A DNA stretch of 64,000 nt from Micromonospora sp. PLK6-60 (GCF_019890675.1 NZ_JAIOAA010000012.1:1-64000), one strand, 5' to 3'. Positions 1 through 9,350 are shown, counted from the stretch's first letter. Notes: generated by a model from the letters alone, not told the origin. Program-made: numbers and translations.

Positions 1-627
1 GCGGTCGTCGCGGTTGAGCAGCAGCGCCCCACCGATCAGGATGGCCGCGCCGAGCAGCACCGCGCGGAAGGCGTCGGTGACGATGTAGCCGAAGGTCGCC
101 GCGACCAGGATGCCGAGCACGATCACGGTCACCGGGGACATGCTGGACCGGCCGCGGCCCAGCATCGACTCGATCGGGGAGGCGCTGTCGCCCTCACCCG
201 GAATGATCAGCCAGGCGGCGACGTACACGAGGACGCCGATGCCGCCGAAGAAACCGAGGACGGCGATGATCACCCGCCAGAGCACCGGGTCGGTGTTGGT
301 GGCCCGGCCGATCGCCGCGCAGACACCGGCCAGGTAGCGGCCGTCGCGCGGGCGGACCAGGCCGTACCGCGAGGTGAAGCCGGCGCCGGGCGGGGCGTAC
401 CCGCCGGGTGGCACCTGGTGGCCGGCGGCGCTCGCGCCCGGCGTGCCCGGCCAGTCGCCGGCCGGCAGCGGGTCGGCCGGGCCCCCGCCCGGTGGTGGGG
501 CCGCGGCGCCGGTGGGGCCCGGCGCGGGTTCCGGCGGGTCGGCAGGGGTGGCCGCCGGCGGTGGTGGCGGTGGCCCGTCCGGTGGCGCCGCCCCGGGCAG
601 GGGCGGGCGGGCGGCTTCCTCGGTCAT
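1..627 (-). CDS. PspC domain membrane protein (C-terminus cut by window edge)
   Basis: 209 codons are visible and the 3' end runs off the window. The first ~85 residues are a Pro/Gly/Ala-rich, probably disordered cytoplasmic tail. A PspC (phage-shock-protein C) domain follows at about residues 86-145, with RDGRYLAGVCAAIGRATNTD then a hydrophobic helix, and further membrane helices lie at ~164-182 and ~186-203. The ATG at 627 is the only sensible start. It is divergent from the PspC-containing histidine kinase 147 bp away. This is a common actinobacterial pairing, in which the PspC protein probably senses or signals membrane stress with the two-component system. That role is inference. Confidence 0.85.
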   Translation of the reverse strand, partial: MTEEAARPPLPGAAPPDGPPPPPPAATPADPPEPAPGPTGAAAPPPGGGPADPLPAGDWPGTPGASAAGHQVPPGGYAPPGAGFTSRYGLVRPRDGRYLAGVCAAIGRATNTDPVLWRVIIAVLGFFGGIGVLVYVAAWLIIPGEGDSASPIESMLGRGRSSMSPVTVIVLGILVAATFGYIVTDAFRAVLLGAAILIGGALLLNRDDR

Positions 628-774
628 GCCTCGATCCTGCTGCGCGGCGTGCCCGAGCGTCCTCCGGAACCGACCCTGACGCCACCCTGAGATCCCCGAC
701 CCGCGAATGTCCGGGGCGTCCCCGTGGTCCTCGCCGGCCAGCGCGTGTGACGATCGGTACCGGCGCCACCACCG

Positions 775-2064
775 GTGGACGCCGCCGCACCGCCACCCCG
801 AACCCGGGAGCCTCCGATCAGCACGGTCAGCCAGCCACCCCGCCTCTACCGGGCGCCCGAGCACCGGATGGCGGCCGGCGTCGCCGCCGGCATCGCCGAG
901 CATCTCGGCATCTCGGTGCTGCGGGTACGGGTCGCCTTCATGGTCCTGCTCGGGCTGAGCGGGCTGGGCCTGCTGCTCTACGCGGCCTTCTGGGCGGTGG
1001 TCCCGTTGCGCCCCGGCGAGCACGCCGCCCCGGCCCGCCGGGACATCGCCGAGCTGCTGCCGTTCGTGGCCATCGGGCTGGGTGTGCTGCTGGTCCAGGT
1101 GCTGGTCTTCGACTCGGTGGGCGCGGCCGGCACGGCCGGCTGGCTGGTCGCGATCATCGCGGTCGGCGCGGGGGTGATCTGGCACCAGTCCGCGCCGGAG
1201 CGGCGCCGGCAGTGGGGCGAGTCGATGCCGGTGCCGTGGCTGGGCGCGGTGGTGGAGGAGAGCGACCGGCGGGCCTTCGTGCTCCGGTTCATCGGCGGCG
1301 GCGTGCTGGTGGCGGTCGGCATCATCGGCGTGGTCGCCGTCTACTCGCCGGTGCAGAACTTCGACGCGGTGATCAACGGCGTGATCTTCGCGCTGGTCGG
1401 CCTGGCCGGCGTCGGGGTGGTGGCGGCACCGGTGCTGTGGCGGACCTGGAACCAGTTGCGCTCCGAGCGCGAGGGGCGCATCCGCGAGCAGGAACGCGCC
1501 GAGCTGGCGGCGATGGTGCACGACCAGGTGCTGCACACCCTCGCGTTGATCCAGCGCAACGCGGCCGACGTGAAGACCGTGCAGCGGTTGGCCCGGGGTC
1601 AGGAACGGTCGCTGCGCAACTGGCTCTACCGCCCGACCGCCTCGCCCACCGAGCGGTTCGCGGCGGCCCTGGAGCAGGCCGCGGCCGAGGTCGAGGACAC
1701 CTTCGCGATCACCGTCGAGGCGGTGGTGGTCGGCGACCGGGAGACCGACGAGCGGGTCGGCGCGCTGATCGCCGCGGCCCGCGAGGCGCTGGTCAACGCG
1801 GCCCGGCACGCCGAGGTACGCACGGTCTCGCTCTACGCCGAGGTCGAGCCGGAGCAGGTGAGCGTGTTCGTCCGGGACCGGGGCAAGGGCTTCGACCTCG
1901 ATACGGTGGAGGATCGCCGGCACGGGGTGCGTGGTTCGATCCTGGGCCGGATGAAGCGGCACGGCGGCCGGGCGGAGATCCGTTCCGGGCCGGGCGAGGG
2001 GACCGAGGTCCGGTTGATCCTGCCGATCACCGGCAACGGCGGCACAGCGGAGAGGGACAGATGA
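775..2064 (+). CDS. PspC-fused sensor histidine kinase
   Basis: 429 residues from a GTG start; a shorter start at the ATG of residue 32 is possible but would clip the PspC domain. Order: PspC domain (~24-80), membrane helices at ~95-115, 122-138, 172-190 and 199-222, then a HisKA_3-like dimerisation helix with phospho-acceptor His249 in MVHDQVLHTL, and a HATPase_c domain with N-box at ~337-345 (REALVNAARH) and G-box DRGKGFD at 368-374. The stop overlaps the next gene's ATG (ATGA), so kinase and regulator are translationally coupled. The input is probably envelope stress or lipid state, inferred from the PspC domain; the regulon is not visible here. Confidence 0.88.
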   Translation: MDAAAPPPRTREPPISTVSQPPRLYRAPEHRMAAGVAAGIAEHLGISVLRVRVAFMVLLGLSGLGLLLYAAFWAVVPLRPGEHAAPARRDIAELLPFVAIGLGVLLVQVLVFDSVGAAGTAGWLVAIIAVGAGVIWHQSAPERRRQWGESMPVPWLGAVVEESDRRAFVLRFIGGGVLVAVGIIGVVAVYSPVQNFDAVINGVIFALVGLAGVGVVAAPVLWRTWNQLRSEREGRIREQERAELAAMVHDQVLHTLALIQRNAADVKTVQRLARGQERSLRNWLYRPTASPTERFAAALEQAAAEVEDTFAITVEAVVVGDRETDERVGALIAAAREALVNAARHAEVRTVSLYAEVEPEQVSVFVRDRGKGFDLDTVEDRRHGVRGSILGRMKRHGGRAEIRSGPGEGTEVRLILPITGNGGTAERDR

Positions 2065-2753
2065 CCATGGCCGAGCAGACTGCGGTACCGGACGAGGGCG
2101 CGGGCACGCCGGCCGGGCGCCTGCGGGTCTTCCTCGTCGACGACCACGCGATGTTCCGCGCCGGGGTCCGGGCGGAACTGGGCGGCCACGTCGACGTGGT
2201 GGGGGAGGCGAGCACGGTGACCGAGGCGGTCAGCCGGATCGCCGCGACCACGCCGGACGTGGTGCTGCTGGACGTGCACATGCCCGACGGGGGCGGCCGG
2301 GCCGTGCTGGAGGCGATGCGGCGTACCCACCCGCAGGTGCGGTTCCTGGCGTTGAGCGTCTCGGACGCGGCGGAGGACGTGATCGGGTTGATCCGGGCCG
2401 GGGCCCGGGGCTACGTCACCAAGACCATCTCGCCGGACGAGCTGACCGACGCGATCCGCCGGGTGGCCGACGGGGACGCCGTGTTCAGCCCGCGGCTGGC
2501 CGGGTTCGTGCTGGACGCCTTCGCCGCCCGGCCGGACGCGCCGGTGGCCGACCCCGAGCTGGACCAGCTCACCAACCGCGAGCGCGAGGTGCTGCGGCTG
2601 CTGGCCCGGGGGTACGCGTACAAGGAGATCGCCAAGGAGCTCTTCATCTCGATCAAGACGGTGGAGACACACGTGTCGAACGTGCTGCGCAAGCTCCAGA
2701 TGTCCAACCGCTACGAGCTCTCCCGCTGGGCGGCGGACCGCCGCCTGGTCTGA
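2061..2753 (+). CDS. NarL/LuxR-family response regulator
   Basis: 230 residues. The receiver domain (~21-140) has the acidic pair D27/D28, phospho-acceptor D71 in VVLLDVHMPD, and conserved K121 in GYVTKTIS. A LuxR-type helix-turn-helix follows at ~165-225 (LTNREREVLRLLARG, then KEIAKELFISIKTVETHVSN). The ATG at 2061 overlaps the kinase stop by 4 bp, marking it as the cognate partner. It binds DNA as a phosphorylated dimer; likely targets include the divergent PspC gene, by analogy with similar actinobacterial loci (inference). Confidence 0.92.
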   Translation: MTMAEQTAVPDEGAGTPAGRLRVFLVDDHAMFRAGVRAELGGHVDVVGEASTVTEAVSRIAATTPDVVLLDVHMPDGGGRAVLEAMRRTHPQVRFLALSVSDAAEDVIGLIRAGARGYVTKTISPDELTDAIRRVADGDAVFSPRLAGFVLDAFAARPDAPVADPELDQLTNREREVLRLLARGYAYKEIAKELFISIKTVETHVSNVLRKLQMSNRYELSRWAADRRLV

Positions 2754-3388
2754 AACCGGGGGGGTGCCCCAGCGGTCGCCGTCGATCTGATCGTTATCGG
2801 TCGGGCGGGGCGGCGGATTTCCCGACCGTCGGGTAACCTCGGACGGCCGGCCCAGCACCCCGGCTGCCCGGTCGAGCCGCCCATCGTCCGGACGGACAAA
2901 ATCGGCCATCGAGTGGCTGACCCACGGCGGCTCAACGGGCTGGTGAGCGGCTGGGTGGTTTTCGCCCCACCGGCCCGCTCATGCCCGACTCCACGCCGTG
3001 TCTTTCCTGCTCAGACCGGTACGACCGCCTCGTTTCGTGATCTTTTCTCAGGTATCGGTGGCATGGCGGGCAACTAACGTCTTGATAACGGCACCTTCAC
3101 GGAAGCGACCGGTCGGTGTCACAGTGGCAAGCACCTCACCCCCGGGTGAGGCACTCCGTACGGCAGCCGTGGACCATGGGACCCACCCCGAGGTGCGATT
3201 CCGTGGCCGTCTACCGTGCGGCGGTGCCGATGCCGAGGGGTGCTGGAAGCCCGGCGGATCGGTACATCAGGGGTGTCCCGATTTCACTGCGGTAGCCGGT
3301 GGTCCTTCGGGGCGCCGGCGGTGTCACCCCCCAAAGACGTGCGTGAAACCCACGACGGAACCAGGTCAGAAAGAGGAGGCCCCTCGGA
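2754..3388. other. Gene-free stretch upstream of the peptide ABC operon
   Basis: 635 bp without a convincing gene. The stretch at about 3060-3110 is less GC-rich than its surroundings and includes TAACGT at about 3077, which fits an actinobacterial -10 hexamer, but I see no good -35 at the right distance. The binding-protein mRNA would then have a 5' leader of roughly 300 nt. I found no recognisable riboswitch core in it. A good ribosome-binding site (AGGAGG) lies 9 nt before the ATG at 3389. Confidence 0.4.
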
Positions 3389-5029
3389 ATGAGAGTCTCG
3401 AAGCGGGCGAGCGCGGTCGCGCTGGGCGCGGCATTCGCGCTCATCGCGTCCGGCTGCTCGAGCGGCGGCAACGAAGGCGGCGAGGGCGGCAACAGCTCCG
3501 ACGGCGCCGTCACCATCCACGGCGTCCAGCCGGAGAACCCCCTGGTGCCGGCGAACACCACCGAGACCGGTGGTGGCAAGATCATCGACGACCTGTGGAC
3601 CGGCCTGGTCGAGTACCCGAACAACGGCGGCGCCCCGCAGAACGCGGTCGCCGAGTCGATCGAAACCACCGACTCCAAGGTCTTCAAGATCAAGATCAAG
3701 GAGAACACGAAGTTCCACGACGGCACCGTCGTCAAGGCCAAGAACTTCGTCGACGCCTGGAACTGGGCGGCCTACTCGCCCAACGGCGCGCAGAACGCCT
3801 CCTTCTTCGCCGACATCGACGGCTTCGCCGATGTCAACAAGGAGGACCCGGACGGCCCGGACGGCCCGCAGAAGGCCCCCGAGCCGACCGCCGACAAGAT
3901 GTCCGGCCTGAAGGTCGTCGACGACTGGAACTTCGAGGTCACGCTCGCCGCGCCGACCGCCGTGTTCCCGACCAAGCTCGGCTACAGCGCCTTCATGCCG
4001 CTGCCGGACGCGTTCTTCTCGCAGAAGGCCGAGGACTTCGGCAAGAAGCCGATCGGTAACGGCCCGGTGAAGTTCGTGTCGTGGGAGGACGACGTCGCGA
4101 TCAAGCTGACTCGCTTCGACGACTACAGCCTGCGCGACAAGATGAAGGTCAAGGACGTCACCGTCAAGCTGTACCAGGACGAGAACGCGGCCTACAACGA
4201 CCTGCTCTCGGGCAACCTGGACTTCCTGGAGTCGATCCCGGTCTCCGCGCTGGCCGGTGACAAGTGGAAGTCCGACCTGGGCGACCGCGCGATGAACACC
4301 ACCACGCCGACGACCGCCTTCATCGCCTTCCCGTTCTACGACAAGCGGTTCCAGAACCCGAAGCTGCGCAAGGCCGTCTCGCTGGCGATCGACCGGCAGG
4401 AGATCTCCGACAAGATCTTCTTCGGCACCCGTAAGCCGGCCGACAGCTGGGCCAACCCGCTCACCCCGGGCGCCAAGCCGGGCAACTGCACCGTCTGCAA
4501 GTTCGACGCCGCGCAGGCCAAGCAGCTGCTCACCGAGGCCGGTGGCTTCCAGGGCGAGATGGTCTTCTACTACAACGCCGACTCCAGCCACAAGGAGTGG
4601 ATGGACGCGGTGGCGCAGCAGGTCAAGACCAACCTGGGCATCAACGCTCGCGCCGAGGGCATGCCGACCTTCGCGGTGTTCCGCGCGGCCGTCAACGCCC
4701 ACAAGATGAAGGGCCCGTACCGCGCGGCCTGGCAGCAGGACTACCCGGACGTGGAGAACTGGGTGAACCCGCTCTTCGTCAAGGGCGGTTCCTCGAACGA
4801 CGGTCTCTACAGCAACCCCGAGGTGGACCGGCTGGCCAAGGAGGCCAGTGGCGCGCCGAGCCTGGAGGCTTCGCACGAGAAGTTCGCCGAGGCCGTCGCG
4901 CTCGTCGACCAGGACGTTCCGTCCCTGCCGATCTACTTCTACGGCCTGCAGTCCGGCCACTCGGAGAAGATCAAGAAGATGGAGCTGAACAACGTGGGTG
5001 AGGCTGACATCACCACGATCGAGCTCTGA
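3389..5029 (+). CDS. Peptide ABC transporter substrate-binding lipoprotein (SBP_bac_5)
   Basis: 546 residues. A type II signal peptide with lipobox LIASGC puts the lipidated Cys at position 23, so the mature protein is anchored to the outer face of the membrane. The body has the layout of family 5 oligopeptide/dipeptide-binding proteins: TGGGKIIDDLWTGLVEY early on, KFHDGTVVKAKNFVDAWNW near residues 110-130, and a long C-terminal lobe. It is the first gene of an operon with two permeases and two ATPases. AGGAGG precedes the ATG by 9 nt. The ligand (peptide, or less likely nickel or an antibiotic fragment) cannot be read from sequence. A second, orphan paralogue lies at 28764-30365. Confidence 0.92.
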   Translation: MRVSKRASAVALGAAFALIASGCSSGGNEGGEGGNSSDGAVTIHGVQPENPLVPANTTETGGGKIIDDLWTGLVEYPNNGGAPQNAVAESIETTDSKVFKIKIKENTKFHDGTVVKAKNFVDAWNWAAYSPNGAQNASFFADIDGFADVNKEDPDGPDGPQKAPEPTADKMSGLKVVDDWNFEVTLAAPTAVFPTKLGYSAFMPLPDAFFSQKAEDFGKKPIGNGPVKFVSWEDDVAIKLTRFDDYSLRDKMKVKDVTVKLYQDENAAYNDLLSGNLDFLESIPVSALAGDKWKSDLGDRAMNTTTPTTAFIAFPFYDKRFQNPKLRKAVSLAIDRQEISDKIFFGTRKPADSWANPLTPGAKPGNCTVCKFDAAQAKQLLTEAGGFQGEMVFYYNADSSHKEWMDAVAQQVKTNLGINARAEGMPTFAVFRAAVNAHKMKGPYRAAWQQDYPDVENWVNPLFVKGGSSNDGLYSNPEVDRLAKEASGAPSLEASHEKFAEAVALVDQDVPSLPIYFYGLQSGHSEKIKKMELNNVGEADITTIEL

Positions 5030-5052
5030 TCAGCACCACGGTTTGACCCCCG

Positions 5053-5084
5053 GGTCGGGCTCGCCACCTCCGGTGAGCCCGACC
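5053..5084 (+). terminator. Intra-operon hairpin after the binding-protein gene
   Basis: Inverted repeat with 13-bp arms (5053-5065 and 5072-5084, one G-U pair) and a 6-nt loop, without a T-tract. It sits between the binding-protein gene and the first permease. Such hairpins usually act as partial terminators or protect the upstream mRNA from 3' exonucleases, so that much more binding protein than permease is made. The role here is inference. Confidence 0.6.
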
Positions 5085-5196
5085 TGGGGCCGTTCCGCGA
5101 GAGGGTGTAGCTTCCCTCGCGTTCGTCGCCACCCCGCGCGTTCGACGCCATCCCTGTCGGCCGCCCGACGCGCCCCCTTGTCAGGAGGACCACCCC

Positions 5197-6123
5197 ATGG
5201 GCCGTTATCTGCTGAGACGGCTACTGCAACTCGTACCGGTCTTCATCGGTACGACGTTCATGATCTACTGGCTCGTCTGGTCGGTGCCGGGAGACCCCTT
5301 CGCCGGCAAGTGCGGCGAGCGGCGGTGTCCGGACACCTACATCGCGTTCATGACCGAGAAGTACCAGCTCGACCAGCCGGTATGGGTGCAGTATGCGACC
5401 TACATGAAGAACCTGCTCCAGGGGGACTTCGGCACGAAGTTCAGCGGCCAGTCGATCAACGACATCATCCTGACGTCGTACCCGAACACCCTCAAGCTGG
5501 CCCTGGTTGCCCTGGGCATCGAAGCGGTCATCGGTCTCGGCGCCGGTGTGCTGACCGGTCTGCGGCGCAACGGCTTCCTGGACAACCTGGTCCTGATCTC
5601 CACGCTGTTCCTCATCGCGCTGCCGATCTTCGTCATCGGCTTCGTCACCCAGTGGCTGTTCGGCGTCAAGTGGGGCATCGTCACCCCCACCGTGTCCAGC
5701 GAGATGCGGTTCTCGGAACTGATCCTGCCCGGCTTCGTGCTCGGCAGCGTCTCGATGGCGTACATCGCCCGGGTGGCGCGGACCAGCATCGCCGAGAACC
5801 GGCGGGGTGACTACGTACGCACCGCGATCGCCAAGGGCCTGCCCATGCGGCGGGTGGTCGGCGTGCACCTGCTGCGGAACTCGCTGATCCCGGTGGTGAC
5901 CCTGCTCGGCACCGACCTCGGCGCCCTGATGGGCGGTGCGATCGTGACCGAGGGCATCTTCGGCATCAACGGCATCGGCCGGCAGGTCTACCGAGCGATC
6001 CTCACCAAGGAGAGCGCTACCGTTGTCTCCATCGTGGTGGTCCTCGTGCTGGTCTACCTGCTGATGAACCTGCTGGTCGACCTGCTCTACGCCGCCCTGG
6101 ACCCGAGGATTCGTTATGAGTGA
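5197..6123 (+). CDS. Peptide ABC transporter permease (DppB/OppB type)
   Basis: 308 residues, starting MGRYLLRRLLQLVPVFIGTT with the N-terminal membrane helix typical of DppB/OppB, and about six helices in all. The EAA-type cytoplasmic loop that docks on the ATPases is seen as YVRTAIAKGLPMRRVV at ~208-224, followed by the G(I)FGINGIGRQVYRAI segment at ~255-270. AGGAGG precedes the ATG by 8 nt. The gene ends inside the start of the next permease (8-bp overlap), so the two membrane subunits are translationally coupled. Confidence 0.92.
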   Translation: MGRYLLRRLLQLVPVFIGTTFMIYWLVWSVPGDPFAGKCGERRCPDTYIAFMTEKYQLDQPVWVQYATYMKNLLQGDFGTKFSGQSINDIILTSYPNTLKLALVALGIEAVIGLGAGVLTGLRRNGFLDNLVLISTLFLIALPIFVIGFVTQWLFGVKWGIVTPTVSSEMRFSELILPGFVLGSVSMAYIARVARTSIAENRRGDYVRTAIAKGLPMRRVVGVHLLRNSLIPVVTLLGTDLGALMGGAIVTEGIFGINGIGRQVYRAILTKESATVVSIVVVLVLVYLLMNLLVDLLYAALDPRIRYE

Positions 6124-7093
6124 CCCGAGCACCGCTTCGATCGTCAGCACCCCCCGCATCGAGGAGCCGGCGCAGACCGGCGCGCCGGCCAACGCCGGCC
6201 TGCCGGAGAGCGACCGCAGGAACAAGCCGCGCGGCCTGCTCGGCGACGCCTGGCGGGACCTGCGCCGCAAGCCGCTGTTCTGGATCTCGGCGACGTTCAT
6301 CCTGATCTTCCTGGTGATGGCGGCCTTCCCGCAGCTGTTCACCTCGGGGGACGCGGTCAACGGCGCGCTGTCCCGCAGCCGGGTGGAGCCGTCGGCCGAC
6401 GCCTGGTTCGGCTACGACGTGCAGGGCCGGGACGTGTACGCCCGGGTGATCTACGGTGCCCGCGCCTCGATCGTGGTGGCCGTCATCTCCGTGATCGGCA
6501 CCCTGCTCATCGGCGGCACCATGGGCATCATCGCCGGTTACCGCGGCGGCTGGGTCGACGCGCTGCTGAGCCGGATCGCCGACGTCTTCTTCGGCCTGCC
6601 GTTCGTGCTCGGCGCGATCGTCATCCTGACCACCTTCAACGGCTCCGGCACCAGCAACAGCGAGTGGAAGATCATGGGGCTGGTCATCATGTCCCTGGTC
6701 GTGCTGAGCTGGCCGGTCGTGATGCGGCTGATGCGCTCCTCGGTGCTGGCCACCAAGGAGGCCGACTACATCGTCGCGGCCCGCGCGCTCGGTGCCGGCA
6801 CCGGTCGGATCGTCCTCAAGCACCTGCTGCCGAACTGCCTGGCGCCGCTGCTGGTCTACGGCACGATCATGGTCGGCTCGTTCATCGGCGCGGAGGCGAC
6901 GCTCTCCTTCCTGGGCGTCGGGCTGAAGAGCCCGGTCGTCTCCTGGGGCATCATGATCAGCGAGGCGCAGAACTACATCCGGGTCTCGCCGTTCCTGCTG
7001 TTCTTCCCCGCGCTGTTCCTCGTCGTCGCCGTGCTCAGCTTCGTGATGCTCGGCGAGGCGGTCCGCGAGGCCCTCGACCCGAAGCTCCGATAG
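6116..7093 (+). CDS. Peptide ABC transporter permease (DppC/OppC type)
   Basis: 325 residues. A polar N-terminal tail (~1-55) is followed by a first membrane helix (ISATFILIFLVMAAFPQLF), a short extracytoplasmic segment, and a five-helix BPD_transp_1 domain. The EAA loop is YIVAARALGAGTGRIVLKHLLP at ~218-239. SFLGVGLKSP...SWGIMISEAQ near the C-terminus is characteristic of DppC/OppC. The ATG overlaps the end of the DppB-type gene. It forms the transmembrane heterodimer with that protein. Confidence 0.92.
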   Translation: MSDPSTASIVSTPRIEEPAQTGAPANAGLPESDRRNKPRGLLGDAWRDLRRKPLFWISATFILIFLVMAAFPQLFTSGDAVNGALSRSRVEPSADAWFGYDVQGRDVYARVIYGARASIVVAVISVIGTLLIGGTMGIIAGYRGGWVDALLSRIADVFFGLPFVLGAIVILTTFNGSGTSNSEWKIMGLVIMSLVVLSWPVVMRLMRSSVLATKEADYIVAARALGAGTGRIVLKHLLPNCLAPLLVYGTIMVGSFIGAEATLSFLGVGLKSPVVSWGIMISEAQNYIRVSPFLLFFPALFLVVAVLSFVMLGEAVREALDPKLR

Positions 7094-7105
7094 GGGAGAA
7101 CTGAA

Positions 7106-8146
7106 GTGTCCGACATTCTCGTCTCCGAGCAGTCCGCACCGGGCGCCGGCTCCGGCCGGCCCGCCGGCCGCCTGCTCGAGGTGGAAGACCTGCGGGTCGA
7201 GTTCCGCACCCGGGACGGCGTCGCCAAGGTCATCAACGGGGTCACCTACCACGTCGACGCGGGGGAGACCCTCGCCGTGCTCGGCGAGTCCGGTTCCGGC
7301 AAGAGCGTCACCGCGCAGACCATCATGGGCATCCTGGACACCCCGCCCGGGTTCGTCACCGGCGGCCAGGTCCGCTTCCACGGCAAGGACATGCTCAAGA
7401 TGTCCGGCGAGGAGCGGCGGCGGATCCGTGGTGAAGGCATTGCGATGATCTTCCAGGACTCGCTCTCCGCCCTCAACCCGGTTTTCACCGTCGGCTTCCA
7501 GGTCGCCGAGCAGTTCCGCATCCGGCGCGGCCTGAGCCGCTCGGACGCCAAGAAGCGCGCGATCGAGATGCTCGACCAGGTGAAGATCCCCAACGCCAAG
7601 GGTCGGTACAGCAACTACCCGCACCAGTTCTCCGGCGGCATGCGGCAGCGCGCGATGATCGCGATGTCGCTGGCGCTCGACCCGGAGGTGCTGATCGCGG
7701 ACGAGCCGACCACCGCGCTGGACGTGACCGTGCAGGCCCAGATCATGGACCTGCTCGGCGAGCTCCAGCGGGAGCGGCAGATGGGCATGATCCTGATCAC
7801 CCACGACCTCGGCGTGGTCGCCGACGTCGCGGACCGGATCGCGGTCATGTACGCCGGCCGGATCGTCGAGGAAGCCGACGTGTACGAGCTGTACGGCAAG
7901 CCGGGACACCCGTACACCCTCGGCCTGCTCAACTCGATCCCGCGGATGGACGAGAAGGGTCAGGAGCTCCGCACCATCAAGGGGCTGCCGCCGAACCTGA
8001 TGAACATCCCGCCGGGCTGCCCGTTCAACCCGCGCTGCCCGATGGCGCAGCCGGTGTGCCGGGAGAAGGTGCCCCCGCTGCTGCAGATCGGTGCCAGCCG
8101 GGCCAGCGCCTGCCACTTCGCCGAGGAGCTCGTGAGCCGTGACTGA
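7106..8146 (+). CDS. Peptide ABC transporter ATP-binding protein (DppD/OppD type)
   Basis: 346 residues from a GTG start 12 nt after the preceding stop. Walker A GESGSGKS at 60-67, Q-loop IFQDSLSALNP, signature FSGGMRQR, Walker B VLIADEPTTALD and the H-loop in LITHDLGVVAD are all intact. The C-terminal oligopeptide/dipeptide extension (~290-346) carries the CPFNPRCPMAQPVC and ACHF cysteines typical of this family, which often bind an Fe-S cluster. Its last codons overlap the next ATPase gene. Confidence 0.92.
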   Translation: MSDILVSEQSAPGAGSGRPAGRLLEVEDLRVEFRTRDGVAKVINGVTYHVDAGETLAVLGESGSGKSVTAQTIMGILDTPPGFVTGGQVRFHGKDMLKMSGEERRRIRGEGIAMIFQDSLSALNPVFTVGFQVAEQFRIRRGLSRSDAKKRAIEMLDQVKIPNAKGRYSNYPHQFSGGMRQRAMIAMSLALDPEVLIADEPTTALDVTVQAQIMDLLGELQRERQMGMILITHDLGVVADVADRIAVMYAGRIVEEADVYELYGKPGHPYTLGLLNSIPRMDEKGQELRTIKGLPPNLMNIPPGCPFNPRCPMAQPVCREKVPPLLQIGASRASACHFAEELVSRD

Positions 8147-9152
8147 GAACATCATCGAGGTTCGTGACCTGGTCAAGCACTACCCCGTCACCCGCGGTGT
8201 GGTGTTCAAGAAGACCGTCGGTCACGTCAAGGCGGTGGACGGCGTCTCCTTCGAGCTGAAGGCCGGCGAGACGCTCGGTGTCGTGGGCGAGTCCGGCTGC
8301 GGCAAGTCGACGCTGGCCCGGGTCCTGATGAACCTGGAAGCGCCGACCGCCGGTCAGGTGCTCTACAAGGGGCAGGACATCTCCAAGCTGCGGGGCGGCG
8401 CGCTGCGCCGGCTGCGGCGGCAGATCCAGCTGGTGATGCAGGACCCGTACACCTCGCTGAACCCGCGGATGACCGTCGGCGACCTGATCGGCGAGCCGTT
8501 CGAGATCCACCCGGACGTGGCGCCGAGGGGCAGCCGGCGGGCCAAGGTCCAGGAGCTGCTCGACCTGGTCGGCCTGAACCCGGAGCACATCAACCGGTAC
8601 CCGCACCAGTTCTCCGGCGGTCAGCGGCAGCGCATCGGCATCGCCCGGGCGCTCGCCCTGCGGCCCGAGGTCATCGTCTGCGACGAGCCGGTGTCGGCGC
8701 TGGACGTGTCCATCCAGGCGCAGGTGATGAACCTGCTGGAGAAGCTCCAGGCGGAGTTCGGCCTGTCGTACGTGTTCATCGCGCACGACCTGTCCGTGGT
8801 GCGCCACCTCTCCGACCGGGTCGCCGTGATGTACCTCGGCAAGATGGTGGAGATCGGCACCGAGGACGAGATCTACGAGCGGCCGACCCACCCGTACACC
8901 CAGGCGCTGCTGTCGGCGGTGCCGGTGCCGGACCCGACGCTGCGGGACAACAAGGCGATCATCCGGCTCACCGGTGACGTCCCCTCCCCGATCAGCCCGC
9001 CCTCGGGCTGCCGGTTCCGCACCCGGTGCTGGAAGGCGCAGGACGTCTGCGCCCAGGAGGTGCCGCTGCTGGAGATCCGGCGCGGCTCGGACCACCCGAG
9101 CGCGTGCCACTTCGCGGAGCAGCGGGAGATCGTCCCCACCCACGAGGTGTGA
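8139..9152 (+). CDS. Peptide ABC transporter ATP-binding protein (DppF/OppF type)
   Basis: 337 residues from GTG, overlapping the partner ATPase by 8 bp. Walker A GESGCGKS at 50-57, Q-loop VMQDPYTSLNPRM, signature FSGGQRQR, Walker B VIVCDEPVSALD and the H-loop in IAHDLSVV are intact. The C-terminal extension again has the Cys motif (CRFRTRCWKAQDVC and ACHF). It pairs with the DppD/OppD-type subunit to form the nucleotide-binding heterodimer. It is the last gene of the operon, closed by a strong terminator. Confidence 0.92.
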   Translation: MTENIIEVRDLVKHYPVTRGVVFKKTVGHVKAVDGVSFELKAGETLGVVGESGCGKSTLARVLMNLEAPTAGQVLYKGQDISKLRGGALRRLRRQIQLVMQDPYTSLNPRMTVGDLIGEPFEIHPDVAPRGSRRAKVQELLDLVGLNPEHINRYPHQFSGGQRQRIGIARALALRPEVIVCDEPVSALDVSIQAQVMNLLEKLQAEFGLSYVFIAHDLSVVRHLSDRVAVMYLGKMVEIGTEDEIYERPTHPYTQALLSAVPVPDPTLRDNKAIIRLTGDVPSPISPPSGCRFRTRCWKAQDVCAQEVPLLEIRRGSDHPSACHFAEQREIVPTHEV

Positions 9153-9161
9153 TCCATCCGG

Positions 9162-9198
9162 ACCGCCTGCCGGCGTCAGCGTGACGCCGGCAGGCGGT
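9162..9198 (+). terminator. Terminator of the peptide ABC operon
   Basis: Perfect 17-bp stem (9162-9178 with 9182-9198) and a 3-nt loop, starting 10 nt after the last ATPase gene. There is only a short TT after the stem, as is usual in high-GC actinobacteria. Being symmetrical it may also act against transcription arriving from aroQ on the other strand. Confidence 0.85.
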
Positions 9199-9286
9199 TC
9201 GCCGTATCCGGGGCCCGGCCGCCGGGCCGCCCCCGCTCGTCCTCGACCGTCCCGGGTGCCTGTCGGGAGCACCGGTCGGTCGGCGC

Positions 9287-9350
9287 GGCCGGACATACGG
9301 CACGTCGGGTCATCAGCCAGCCCGGGATGGCCGGACATGCGGCATGCCGG
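9287..9350. repeat. Pair of imperfect 22-bp direct repeats
   Basis: Two copies of a GGCCGGACATRCGGC-type sequence at 9287-9308 and 9329-9350 (19/22 identical) lie in the 262-bp gap between the ABC operon terminator and the end of aroQ. No gene is seen in the gap. Their role is unknown; the second copy contains CATGCGGCATG, a short imperfect palindrome. Confidence 0.5.

Noticed and set aside
408..2060. Long plus-strand frame running into the response regulator
   Set aside because: Its product upstream of 2061 is Arg/Ala/Gly low-complexity typical of a shadow frame; the kinase in another frame has complete domains and couples to the regulator by ATGA.
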